A DNA stretch of 64,000 bases, taken from the NCBI RefSeq assembly GCF_000002985.6, contig NC_003282.8, positions 62,001 through 126,000 of the forward strand, written 5' to 3'. Origin of the DNA: Caenorhabditis elegans (lineage: Eukaryota > Nematoda > Chromadorea > Rhabditida > Rhabditidae). The notes under the pieces were generated by a model, which worked only from the letters and a program-made list of their open reading frames with translations, did no database searches and was not told the origin of the DNA. The position numbers and the translations under genes were made by a program. Shown here piece after piece: positions 1 to 10,135 of the stretch (position 1 is its first letter; each line of letters starts with the position of its first letter).

Positions 1-1640
1 AGACAAAAACCTGAGGTTTAGAAGAACTCATATATTCAAAAAACGCATTCACTTTGGATGCTTATATCTCCTCGAAAAAAAATTTTTATGGCTATGTGAT
101 CAACTACAAAGTTGTTTATCTTAATCTAAAGTACAACTTTGTAGTTGATCGTTTTTTATCAAAAAATTTGTTGGTTGAGATAAAGTTGTGTAAAGTTCGA
201 CACCTTCATGCTTGTATTTTCTACTTCTTTTTATCTTCATATCTCGACCACAAATTTTTTTGAGGAAAAACAATCAACTACAAAATTGTACTTTAGATTA
301 AGATAAGCAACTTTGTAGTTGAACACTTTGTCATAAAAATTTTTTCCGCGAAGATAAAAGCATCCAAAGTGAAAGCGTTTTTTGAACTTAGGAGTTCTAC
401 TATACCTCAGGTTTTCGTTTGATCTCGTGTTCAGAACATCGAGACTGAAAAAACAATCAATTTCACAGTTGTCTATAACGTCTGATCAAATTATGAAAAG
501 TTTTCAAAAAAAAAATTCGAAAAAATTTTAGAAAATTTTCATAAGGGGGGACCCTTTGGAATTTTTTTTCAAAAAAATCCAAAAAATCATTTTTTCTAAA
601 GTTGTCAATTATTTATCAGATATTGTAGAAATATGTTCACTTGTTCGTTTCCATAAGTTTTCTTACCAAATGTGGTGCTTTCGAAAACTAAGAAACTGTA
701 AAAACCTCTATTCATCCAACTGATCTACCTACTATGCAAGTTTTTCGAAGTCATGCCCCAGATCGGGCAAGCAAGATATCAAAAATTGTCAACTACAAAC
801 TTGTTTAAGTTGTTATGGAACATGTTTCATGTTTAATAGTTGTTTGCTTTCTGTGCAGAGTGCCGAGATATCATCAGTCAAAATCAGTGATATTTGACTC
901 AATTAGGTGCTCCTATCTGTTCACCACATTTGGTAAGAAAACTTATGGAAACGAACAAGTGAACATATTTCTACAATATCTGATAAATAATTGACAACTT
1001 TAGAAAAATAATTTTTTGGATTTTTTTGAAAAAAAATCCAAAGGGCCCCCCCTTATGAAAATTTTCTAAAATTTTTTCGAATTTTTTTTTTGAAAACTTT
1101 TCATAATTTGATCAGACGTTATAGACAACTGTGAAATTGATTGTTTTTTTCAGTCTCGATGTTCTGAACACGAATTCAAACGAAAACCTGAGATATAGTA
1201 GAACTCCTAAGTTCAAAAAATGCTTTCACTTTGGATGCTTTTATCTCCGTGGAAAAAATTTTTATGACAAAGTGTTCAACTACAAAGTTGCTTATCTTAA
1301 TTTAAAGTACAATTTTGTAGTTAAACGTTTTTCATGAAAAAAATTGGTGATCGAGATAAAGTTGTGTTAATTGCGGCAGCTTCATGCTTTTATTCTCTAC
1401 TTCTTTTTCTGTTCCTATCTCGACCACCATTTTTTTTTGTAAAAAATGATCAACTATAAAGATGTACTTTAGATTAAGATAAACAACTTTGTAGTTGATC
1501 GCTTTGTGATAAAAAAATTTTTCACAGAGATATACGCATCCAAAGTGAATGCGTACATTGAACTTTGCGGTTCGACTATACCTCAGGGTTTTGCCTGAAA
1601 TTGTGTTCAGAACATTCAAACTAAGAAAAACGATCAACTT
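1..1640. repeat. large imperfect palindrome (foldback/MITE-like element)
   Basis: The left arm (clearest at about 245-675) reappears as its reverse complement on the right (about 920-1340). For example TTACCAAATGTGGTG near 665 pairs with CACCACATTTGGTAA near 921, and AGGAGTTCTACTATACCTC near 391 pairs with a near-complement near 1190. An outer, more diverged pair (about 1-240 and 1345-1640) carries the same CAACTACAAAGTTG modules. About 245 bp of unique sequence forms the loop. The short ORFs here are alternate readings of the arms, not genes. The left end may lie outside the window. Confidence 0.75.
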
Positions 1641-1749
1641 TACATTTTTCTAATACATCTGACCAAGTTTTGAGTAGTTAGAACAAATTTTGAAAAAAAG
1701 TCCAAAGGGTTAAATTTTTCAATTTTTTTTTAGAAATTTTTAGAAATTT

Positions 1750-2290
1750 TTTTGAAAACTTATCGAAAAATGTTTATATTTTGCACAAATGTGCCAAATT
1801 TTTTGTTTCTTCATTTTGGATAACCAGGACACAATTTCAGATAACAAATTGAGGTACAGAAACAGTATGTTCCAAAAAGGAGCATATTTCGGAATCCTAT
1901 ATCTCCGCGGAGAAAAATTTTATGCTTTAGCGAAGAACTTACAAATTGTTTGGCTTGAAGTGAAGAACAACTTTTTAGTAAGATTTTTTTTCACAAAAAA
2001 TTGGGGACCGAGATATAAACGTAGAAAAATCATGAACATACGAGCCACTTTGAACCAACTTTTATCTCGGCTCCCAATTTTTTTGGTGAAAAACGTCTAA
2101 CTAAAATTGTATTTTTTACTTCAAGGCAAACAATTGTCTAGTTTTTCGCTATTGCATGCTATTTTTCTCCACGGAGATATACGCTCCCAAAGTGAGCTCA
2201 TTTTTCGAGTTTAATATTCCTACCGTACCTGAATTTTTCATCTGGAATTGTGTTGTGAGCATATCGATCAAAAAAACTACCAACTTTTAT
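1750..2290. repeat. second, diverged palindromic repeat
   Basis: This looks like an older copy of the same foldback family. The module around 1900-2000 (TATATCTCCGCGGAG, then a TTTTTCACAAAAAATTGGGG stretch) is mirrored around 2060-2190 (TCCCAATTTTTTTGGTGAAA, then CTCCACGGAGATATA). The arms are less alike than in the neighbouring 1-1640 palindrome. No coding function is seen. Confidence 0.55.
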
Positions 2291-2819
2291 CTTTTGATAA
2301 ATATCTAATCATGTTTTCGAGACAAAAAATTTTTCAAATTTTTTTCCAAAAAAAATCGAATAGTTTTTTTTTCGAAAAATTCCCAAACTTTTAGACAAAT
2401 TATGTAGAAAATAAATTTTTCTTCTGTCGACGGTCATCGAAGCGATCCAATCGTTTTGTGAAGTTGTTGTACTCCTGTAATCAACATTTTTCGAATGACA
2501 TAATCATTTTTATGGAAAAACGAAGAAATCTCGGTTTTTAGTAGTATTTGAACAAATTGAAAATGTTAAGATTAATTTTTAGGGTTTTTTAAAGAAAAAG
2601 TTCGAGAAAAAGAAACGAAAACTTGAGTTCCAAAATTCGAATACTCTATTAAAAATGCTTATGTTCCTAAAATTTTGACATAGGCGCTAGTGATGTTCCA
2701 AAAACCTTTAAGCTGGCCGTCAGCCGTTTTTTTTGCAGTGCTCAAAATTCATATTTACCAAGCTCTCATGAGCTTTCGGAAAAGTTCTTCCACAATTCAC
2801 CGGTGGTTGCAACTTCGAT

Positions 2820-3018
2820 ATATTATCAAAAAATATAAATCGCATGGCCACGTGGTTTTTTGTTTATATATATTTTTCATTTACGCTCCTCCCATGTGTT
2901 ACCTTTAGTTCAATTTTTAAATTCTATTTTATAATAAAATTGCAGGAGGAGCGTAAATAAAAAATAATTAAAAAACAAAAGCCACGTGGCCGTTGCGATT
3001 TATATTTTTTGATAATAA
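2820..3018. repeat. MITE-like inverted repeat
   Basis: TATTATCAAAAAATATAAAT followed by CGCATGGCCACGTGG on the left is mirrored by CCACGTGGCCGTTGCG followed by ATTTATATTTTTTGATAATA on the right. A second inner pair, ACGCTCCTCC and GGAGGAGCG, lies inside. The total is about 200 bp with no ORF, as in a miniature inverted-repeat element. Confidence 0.65.
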
Positions 3019-3188
3019 TAAGATAAAATATGAACTAATTCGATGCAATTTTATAGTTCTTCAAAAATATTCAAAGTTATTTTTTTTTCGAAAAATTTCG
3101 ATCATAGTTCAAATAATTTATGCAAAAAATTTTGTTGTTGGTAAGATTTAAGCTCAAAGTTTCAATATTTTTTCTGGAAAAAACATAC

Positions 3189-3258
3189 CGGTTCATCAAG
3201 TTGGTAGAAGAATTTCTGCTGTCCTTGGTGATCCACAGATTCCGAATCGCCTACTCCT
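3189..3258 (-). other. candidate isolated minus-strand exon
   Basis: On the minus strand this 70-bp block is bounded by an ATTTTCAG acceptor and a GTATGT donor. One frame is open and non-repetitive (VGDSESVDHQGQQKFFYQLD and on). I could not join it with matching phase to another exon, so it may be a relic exon or chance. A MITE lies just beyond it at 2820-3018. Confidence 0.25.
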
Positions 3259-3886
3259 GAAAATATGGTTGCATGAAAAGCTTGAAAGCACTTTTTTTCC
3301 AAATTCCTCTATAGAAATTTCCAAGAACTCCCGAGTCAAGTTTTTGGCGATTAAGCTAAAAGATAAATAACTTTCCGAAAAAAATCTTAAAATTCAACAT
3401 TTTTCCTCGTCCACCACAGGGGTGGGCATTTCTTGATTTTTGAATTCCTTTATTGCATGACATTTCGTCTTTCTTTGATTTTTTTAAAAAAGCAATAAAA
3501 AAATATTTCTCATTAAAATTCAGCTAGAAAAACAGTTTTCCGAAGTTTTTGGAACAATTTTGCGTAATATTTTTTAAAATCATTTTTGATGTTTGAAAAC
3601 TCAAAAAAAGGGAAATAAGAAATTTAAAGTTTTAGAAACAAGATATTTTAGAAACAAGATACCATCAATGTTTAGAATAAAACGAAAAATTCACTACGTT
3701 TTTGCTCAAAATTATCAATTTTGTCGAAAAATAAAACAATTTCTTCACTTTTTAATTGGCTTTTCATGATTTCTTGGTTCCCCGACTTTGAAAACTTAAT
3801 TCGAAGATGAAAAAGTGATTTCCCGCATGGAATTCTTAATATAAGAATTAGTTTTTAAGTTTAAAATTAAAAATTTTTTGTTACAG

Positions 3887-4599
3887 GCGATGAGACCCGG
3901 AAACGCATGAGATTGGAGCTCCAGAAGGAAATCTGCGGAAAAACTTTTCAAGTGAGCTTTTCTTTTAATTTAAAAATTTTTTAAGCAAAAAAAAACTTAC
4001 AAATCATGACGACATCGTTTCTTCATCTTCTCCCGAATCCTTCAAACCTATAAAAATGAACGGCGGAGAGAACCTCGAGTTCTTGAAGCCAAACTAACTG
4101 CGAAACCTCCATTCGTTTCCTTTTTCCTGAATTAATGAAATTTTATATCGATTTAAAGGAGTTACGTAATTCATTGAGAAAAAACAATTGAACCACAGCT
4201 TTAAGACAAAAAACAAAAAAGAGAAACAAATACATTTATTTCGAAGAAAATTTTGTCTGCGCTCTGACGTCGCAGTGTTTGAGTACTTGCGCACCGTAGT
4301 TTCTTTCTTTCGAGAATTAAATAATTAATTATTGAAACAAATCGTTTGTGCCTATTATTGGGAAAATTTATGTAGAAAATATCAGGAAAAACGGAACGAA
4401 GAAATATTTGATTCAATTTAAAAGTAGAATTATAACATTTCATAATCCAAATCTAAAAATTTTGAATGAAAAAAATATGTTAAAATAAATTTCTGAGGGA
4501 TTATTGGAAAATTACTTGCAGGAATCAACTTCGATCGAAATCAACTTCGAGGAAATTTTCGGGAGGTGTTTGATGACCAGCGGCCGAGCAAGACTATAA
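3887..4599 (+). pseudogene. two orphan 3' exons of an unidentified + strand gene or gene fragment
   Basis: Exon 3887-3951 has a TTACAG acceptor and GTGAGC donor and reads DETRKRMRLELQKEICGKTF and on. Exon 4522-4599 has a TTGCAG acceptor, joins in phase 0, reads ESTSIEINFEEIFGRCLMTS and a few more residues, and ends at TAA. AATAAA follows at 4692-4697. No upstream exon with the required one-base leftover was found; the sequence to the left is palindromic repeat. This may be the true last two exons of a gene lying mostly outside the window, or a relic. No family was recognised. The block at 4010-4090 is also open on both strands and could be another exon. Confidence 0.35.
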
Positions 4600-4691
4600 T
4601 TTTATCGATTTCATCCTTTTTTGTACATTATTAGCAATTTTAATTGTTATTTTCATGTTTCTTAACTGTATTTTATTATATTTGTTTAAAA

Positions 4692-4697
4692 AATAAA
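4692..4697 (+). terminator. poly(A) signal AATAAA after the orphan exons
   Basis: A canonical AATAAA lies about 95 bp after the TAA at 4597-4599 and is followed by a change to unrelated sequence. It supports a real + strand 3' end here. Confidence 0.4.
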
Positions 4698-4983
4698 TTC
4701 CTATTTGAAGTGCAGTTCAAAAACTAAATTCGGTATTCATGAATAATTTCCTCGATATTTCAGATTTATTCGCGAATTCCGAACAAATTATCGGAAAATA
4801 CATCAATTATACGTTATTTGTACACGAATCCCGAAAAAATCCTTCGGTATACGCGATTTATTCGCGAATTGTACATGAGTGTTCGGGATACGCGTGTAAC
4901 ACACGTACAATACACATGTTAGCGGGTACTCAAATAATGAGCGCGCGAAGAATTTTTTAACGAATAATACGTGAACCGCAAAT

Positions 4984-5052
4984 CAACTGTGGCAGTGGAA
5001 GCGTGCTGGGCCCATAACCCAGAGGTCGGTGGATCGAAACCACTCGCTGCTA
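4984..5052 (+). pseudogene. tRNA-Met (CAT) pseudogene
   Basis: The core is tRNA-Met-like. Box A-like GTGGCAGTGGAAG starts near 4989. The anticodon stem CTGGG/CCCAG surrounds the loop CCCATAA with anticodon CAT at 5013-5015. The T-arm GGTGGATCGAAACCACT follows. The acceptor stem is broken: the 5' strand (ATCAACTG) does not pair with the 3' strand (CGCTGCTA), and the D-arm entry looks shortened. A decayed initiator-type methionine tRNA copy is the simplest reading. Confidence 0.6.
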
Positions 5053-5792
5053 GAAGATTTTTTGTACTTTTTTGGTAAATTTGAAGCAAAAAAAAATACA
5101 TTTTGGAGCAAATGCATCTCTCAAGAAAATTCCCGGGTTCTCAAATTTGAGATTTATTTTCCAAAAAAAGTTAATAAATATTGAACCGAAATTTCCAAAG
5201 TTCGATTTTTGCAGTAAGTTCAGAAAAAAGTTGAAATTCGCGGTTTTTTTCTGCAGAAAATTTAGAAAAAATTGAATTTCGCACTATTTTTCGAAACACC
5301 GAAAAAAACAATTTTATCTAGAAAAAAATTATTTCTTTAATTAAATACTTCAAAACTTTTTTTTTCAACATTGAAAATCCAGGAAAAATGTAGAAGGTTT
5401 CGCGCAGGTTCTGTAGATCAAATTGTTAGTGGCGGGATATCGGAGTGTCGTTGAAACTCGACCAACCTCGAGAGACGAGAGACAAGTATTACTATTATTA
5501 ATCTAAAATTGAAAAAAAAAAACAACAAGCTATCATCATTGAGAGCAATTTCCTGCTCATCAAGTCATAATCAACACAAAAAAGGGGTCAGAAGTAAACA
5601 AGAAGATGCGCTGCACATCCGTATTTCCTCCACGAAACACTTTCCGCATTCTCGATTACATATTCGCACATATATCGGAAGACGACGTGGTTGAAGCCGA
5701 AGAGGTGGCAAAAAGTATCAGAGCTCTCTCCGTCTCTCTGTGTGCACTCCAGTTTCTTGTGCTTCATCACTACTATCTCGTACTTATGATGA

Positions 5793-5849
<57 letters not shown>

Positions 5850-8800
5850 CTTTTTTTTCATGGCTCTTCCAATTATAGACACTTTGGCTTCATGGTTTTA
5901 TATGGACACCTTAAGATTTTTGGTGCAAAACTGTTTTTTGCTGGAATTTTTAATATTTTTTCTCGTGATAATTTTGTACTGTCTTGGAAAATCCTGTTGA
6001 GAGAAAAAATATGAAAACTGAAATGTTTGTATGAATCTCCAGGATTTCGGAATTTCATTCTATTTTTATGTCTTATGAGTTTTTGAAAACTTACAGTACA
6101 ATTTTATTATTAAAGTTAATTCAGAAAGAACATAGCGCCTAAGATTTTTTTAGGAATTTTTTTTGTGAAAGAACTACAGTTTATATTATTTTCAATTAAA
6201 AATTACAAATTTTGGTGCAAAAATTTTGTGAAACAAATTTTGAAGACGGTTTTTGACTAATGACAAAAATGTCAGATTTTTTCGATCAAAATTTTTGTTT
6301 CAAAACACAAAACACTTTATGACCTACGTAATTTTTTTTTGAAATTTTTCACGAATACATATTATATTTTTCATCACTTAAATCCTCGATCCTAGTATAT
6401 CCTGACATACATTTTATATTTAATATGATCAGTTTTATTGATGCTAATTTTTTGGATATATAATATTTTAGAGAAACAAATTTGTTCGAAATTTTTCCGC
6501 ATAACAATATTTTTTCAGATTTGTTTTAAATTTCTAGAATTTTTTTGTGAAGTAACAACTAAAATATCTAAAACTAACAAATTCTATTATTTTCTCAATC
6601 AGATATTGGCAATACAAACATTATTTGGGAACTTATAATAAAAATAATCTGAGAAAACATTTTTAAACCGATGTTTTCAGTTTTTTTTTAACTAAAAAAT
6701 CTGAAAAATAATAATAAAAATCAGAAAAAAACCGCATTTCCTATGCAGGTAGGCCTTTTATTTTCTGGCCGAATTTTAAAAATGGTTCTCAAAAATCAAA
6801 AATAGACTTTTTTGAAAACATCTCAAACAGTTCCCAAGGTCACGAAGTTTCTGTGTACCACCACTTTTATGCTCCTTAAATTTTGATGCTCTATCTCTCT
6901 GTGTATTTTGATGTGCACGCGGAAAACTCTCAAAAATTGGAGGTTGAAAAGGCGAAAAGCAGGGTCAAAACATTGCCCCGAGGCGAAACAATGAGTACCT
7001 CATTCTCTCTTGTTGCTTTCTTCATATTCCTGCTTTAGGAGCACTTGGAGCACACACACGACTTGCCATTTATTATTATTTTTTCTCTGTATTATTATTT
7101 TCCTTGCCGGACGAGCAACTCTTCATTTTGTTCCTGTGTTTTCCGGTTTTTTCTCTTTTTTTCCAATTTTTTTCCATATTTTTCAAACTCAAAACTCCAG
7201 TCGCTCAACAATTACCGCCGCCTTCCTTTTTTTCCCAGTCGGGGTTTTTTTTACTGAGCCATTTTCTGCTCAAACGGAGCATCAATTATTCATCCCCGGT
7301 GCACTTTGCACCAAAATTTGAACCAGACTAAGCCACGCCCTTTTTTGGTGGGCGGCGTCTGAATTCTCAAATAAATTTTGTTAAGGAGCCCTGATAATAA
7401 AACATTTTGAAAATAACCATTTTGTGGGCGGAGCCTAGCTATCTAATTTTTCAGAGAAATATCTTTTTTTCACCAAGAGATTGCTTTAGCCAAAACTTTC
7501 GAACGGATACACTTTTTGGCCAAGCTTGCAAACTCCGCCCCTTCCAGTGGGCGTCGTTCTCAAAATAAACCTTTCAAAAAATATATATTCGAAATTATAA
7601 GTACATAATTATGCGAAGTTAACTTTGTTTTCACTCTGAACAAACTTGTTCATACTGTAGGCGGAGCTTAATATCCATTTTGTGGGCGGAGTTTATTGGC
7701 CAGTTTTCGGACAATATTTCCAGTTTGTACTCTAGAAATAAACTTTCAACTTTTCGACTACTTTTTGAGAAATCATCAATTTCCAATTATGTATTGTCTG
7801 TTTTGTGGGAAGAGCTTCACAACTATTTTTTGGGCGTGGCCTAATATTAAGCCTAAAATTTCCTTTTTTCTGTAATTTTCCCCGAGCTCGGTGAGCAAAA
7901 ACATAGCACCAATAGAAAAGATTTCAAGTTATTTCAAATTTTGCGATAGGAGCTTCACAACCATTTTCTGGGCGGAGCCTAATATTCAGCCCCAAATTTC
8001 CTAATTTTCTTGCAACTTTCTTTCCGGGCTCTGCCAGCAAAAGACGAAACCAAAACCAGAAGTGAAGCTCATTTTGTTGGGGGCTCTTAATCTCTTGTAA
8101 ATCCTATGACCATGAGCAGTTTGACGTGAATGATATGAGAAGCTGATTACTATCGGATTTAAGTGCTCCGGCCTCGGCAGGGGAGAGAGCAAGAGCCGAA
8201 CCTTTTTGGGGAAGTTTGTTGGGAGGCGGTGTCAAATTTCAGGGGTATTGGGGACCCCAACAAGGGGGAGGGTAAGTGTTTTGCACCTAATGGTCGAAAA
8301 TTGAAATTTTTGGGAACTTCCTAGAAAATTTAAGTTAAAAAAGGTTTTAGAAACTATAGAGAAAGAAGCTGAAAGCCAAGAAGTGGGCGGGGGCAATTTT
8401 TAAAAAATATTTTTTTGTTAGACTTATTTAGTGTAGTTTGGTCAAGTCTCATTTTATTTTTTTTGATCTACCAAAATAGGCTCCGCCCATTTATTGGCAC
8501 CTTCTTCCAAACTTGAATTTTTGAGCCAATTTTTTTTTTCGAAAATGTTTTCCAGAAACAAAATATATGAAAATTTTCTCACGATTCACATTTTTCTGAA
8601 CTTAAGACCTTTTTCAGAGTGCAAAAAATCAAGATAAAGCTTGAAAAGTGCGCACTTTTGTTTTCTTGGTTTTCTTTTCTTCTGCCCCATAAGGATTAAT
8701 TTAGCACAAATCAGGAGTTTTTGTCATTTTTTCATCTTTCACATCAAATTTGGTGTCAAAAGTTTGAAGCTTATTAAAGTTTGAAGTGGGCGTGCTCAAC

Positions 8801-9400
8801 TCGGCCCCGCCCACAAAAGGGGCGGGGTTTATGACATCATAATTGATAAAATAATTTATTAATTTACATAGGATTTTGAAAAATTAAACACAGTTTTCAA
8901 ATCAAATTTTCGAAAAATTAAAATTATGATCCATATTTCGTTTTGCAGAAAAAGTGGGCGGAGCCTAAATCATCCTAAAAAAATGTTGAAGATAACGGTT
9001 TTTAGAAAAATATTTTACAAAAAAGTTTGTGGAAAAAACTCGACTTTTTTTCGAATTTTCAAAATTTACAAAAATAATTTCCAGACAGTTTTTTTTTTGA
9101 ATTCAACCCCCTTTTTTACCAATTCTTATTAAATAAACAAAGCATATCCAACCCAAATCACCCGTCCAAGCCTCACGCGGAAGCCCACCGGGTCAACTGT
9201 TCCTCCTCATGTCCACCCCCACACGCCTGTTGGCTCCAAACCTTTTTTTTTGTTTTTTCTAATTGCTCAATGATCAGATTTTGATTTTTCAGATTGAAAA
9301 TAAACTTTTATAATTATTAGATTTTTGGTTCAATAACTTCTTTTTTCCTTAAAAAAATTAGATCCTAGGACTCCCTGCAGCGTCCTAATTTCCTCGGTCG
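5053..9400. other. gene-free stretch with dispersed repeats
   Basis: AT-rich sequence with homopolymer runs and no convincing splice-flanked coding exon on either strand. From 7320 to 9000 it carries many scattered GTGGGCGGAGCC-like motifs in both orientations, a common worm repeat. The ORFs here are low-complexity F/S/L-rich readings of T-rich DNA. Confidence 0.5.
5795..5846. repeat. (CT)n microsatellite
   Basis: An uninterrupted run of about 26 CT dinucleotides, ending in a C/T-rich tail. The surrounding LSLSLSL ORFs are artefacts of this repeat. Confidence 0.95.
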
Positions 9401-10135
9401 CCGAACAGTTTTCTAGGCCACCAATGACGTCACACCTGTTTTCAATTCAGGCCACCGAACTCCAAAAACCCTGTATGACGTCAATCCACGGGAGCTATTA
9501 GATGGCCGGCATATTTTCTAGGCCATCTGTGACGTCACCCCTTTTTCTTCTTCCACGAGTTTTCTCCACCATTTCTCTTCCAAAAATGGCTCAAGATCAC
9601 CGAAACCAAACTAGATGCTCCCAGAACATGACCATTAAAATATTGGATGAAAAGTCCAAAAAGTGGTACAAACTCTCTTATTGGTCCCCGGGGACAAATT
9701 GTTCGTCATCGTTTCCGCTGACACCTGTCCGCTTCTTTGTCTTTTCTCTATCCCAACTCCGTCCTAAACACCAGTAACTTTTAAACTGATCAAGAGTCCA
9801 TTTTGACGTCGTTTTTTTTTTTGGAATCCGGATGTTTCTGATTCGACCTCCTATTTTTCGCTTCACACATGTGTTTCGGTTCAAAAATAATGGGTGCTCC
9901 CCGGCGTCGGGGGCTCCCGGAGCTCCCGGAGCTCCACGACAACAACAATGACTTAATTTTTCTTTTTTTTCAAAAAAGAATTTTCAAATTAGTTGGAAAA
10001 TTACTTTATTTTTCAAAATACTTTAAAAAAAGGGGTATAAGCCACGCTCATATTTCTGGGTAGGGATTAAGAAAATATCAGATTTGGAGTCAAAAGTTTG
10101 AAGCTTATAAAGTGGGCGTGCTCAACTAGGCCCAA
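8745..10135 (+). repeat. pair of dispersed repeat copies sharing GTGGGCGTGCTCAACT
   Basis: The motif TCAAAAGTTTGAAGCTTAT, then AAGTGGGCGTGCTCAACT and a GGCCC run, occurs near 8756-8806 and again near 10090-10135 in the same orientation. Reverse-oriented GGCTCCGCCC motifs lie around both. These are members of a dispersed family, not genes. Confidence 0.6.
9425..9537. promoter_or_regulatory. three TGACGTCA (CRE-like) palindromes in about 110 bp
   Basis: Exact TGACGTCA octamers are at 9425-9432, 9476-9483 and 9530-9537. The first and third are preceded by TTTTCTAGGCCA, so part of the clustering may come from a local repeat. TGACGTCA is the CREB/ATF consensus. The nearest downstream coding exon is the first tpa-1 exon about 5 kb away, so any regulatory role is inferred. 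Confidence 0.35.

Noticed and set aside
7010..7331. ORFs up to 103 codons, F/S/L-rich
   Set aside because: T-rich low-complexity DNA, three overlapping frames, no splice or start context.
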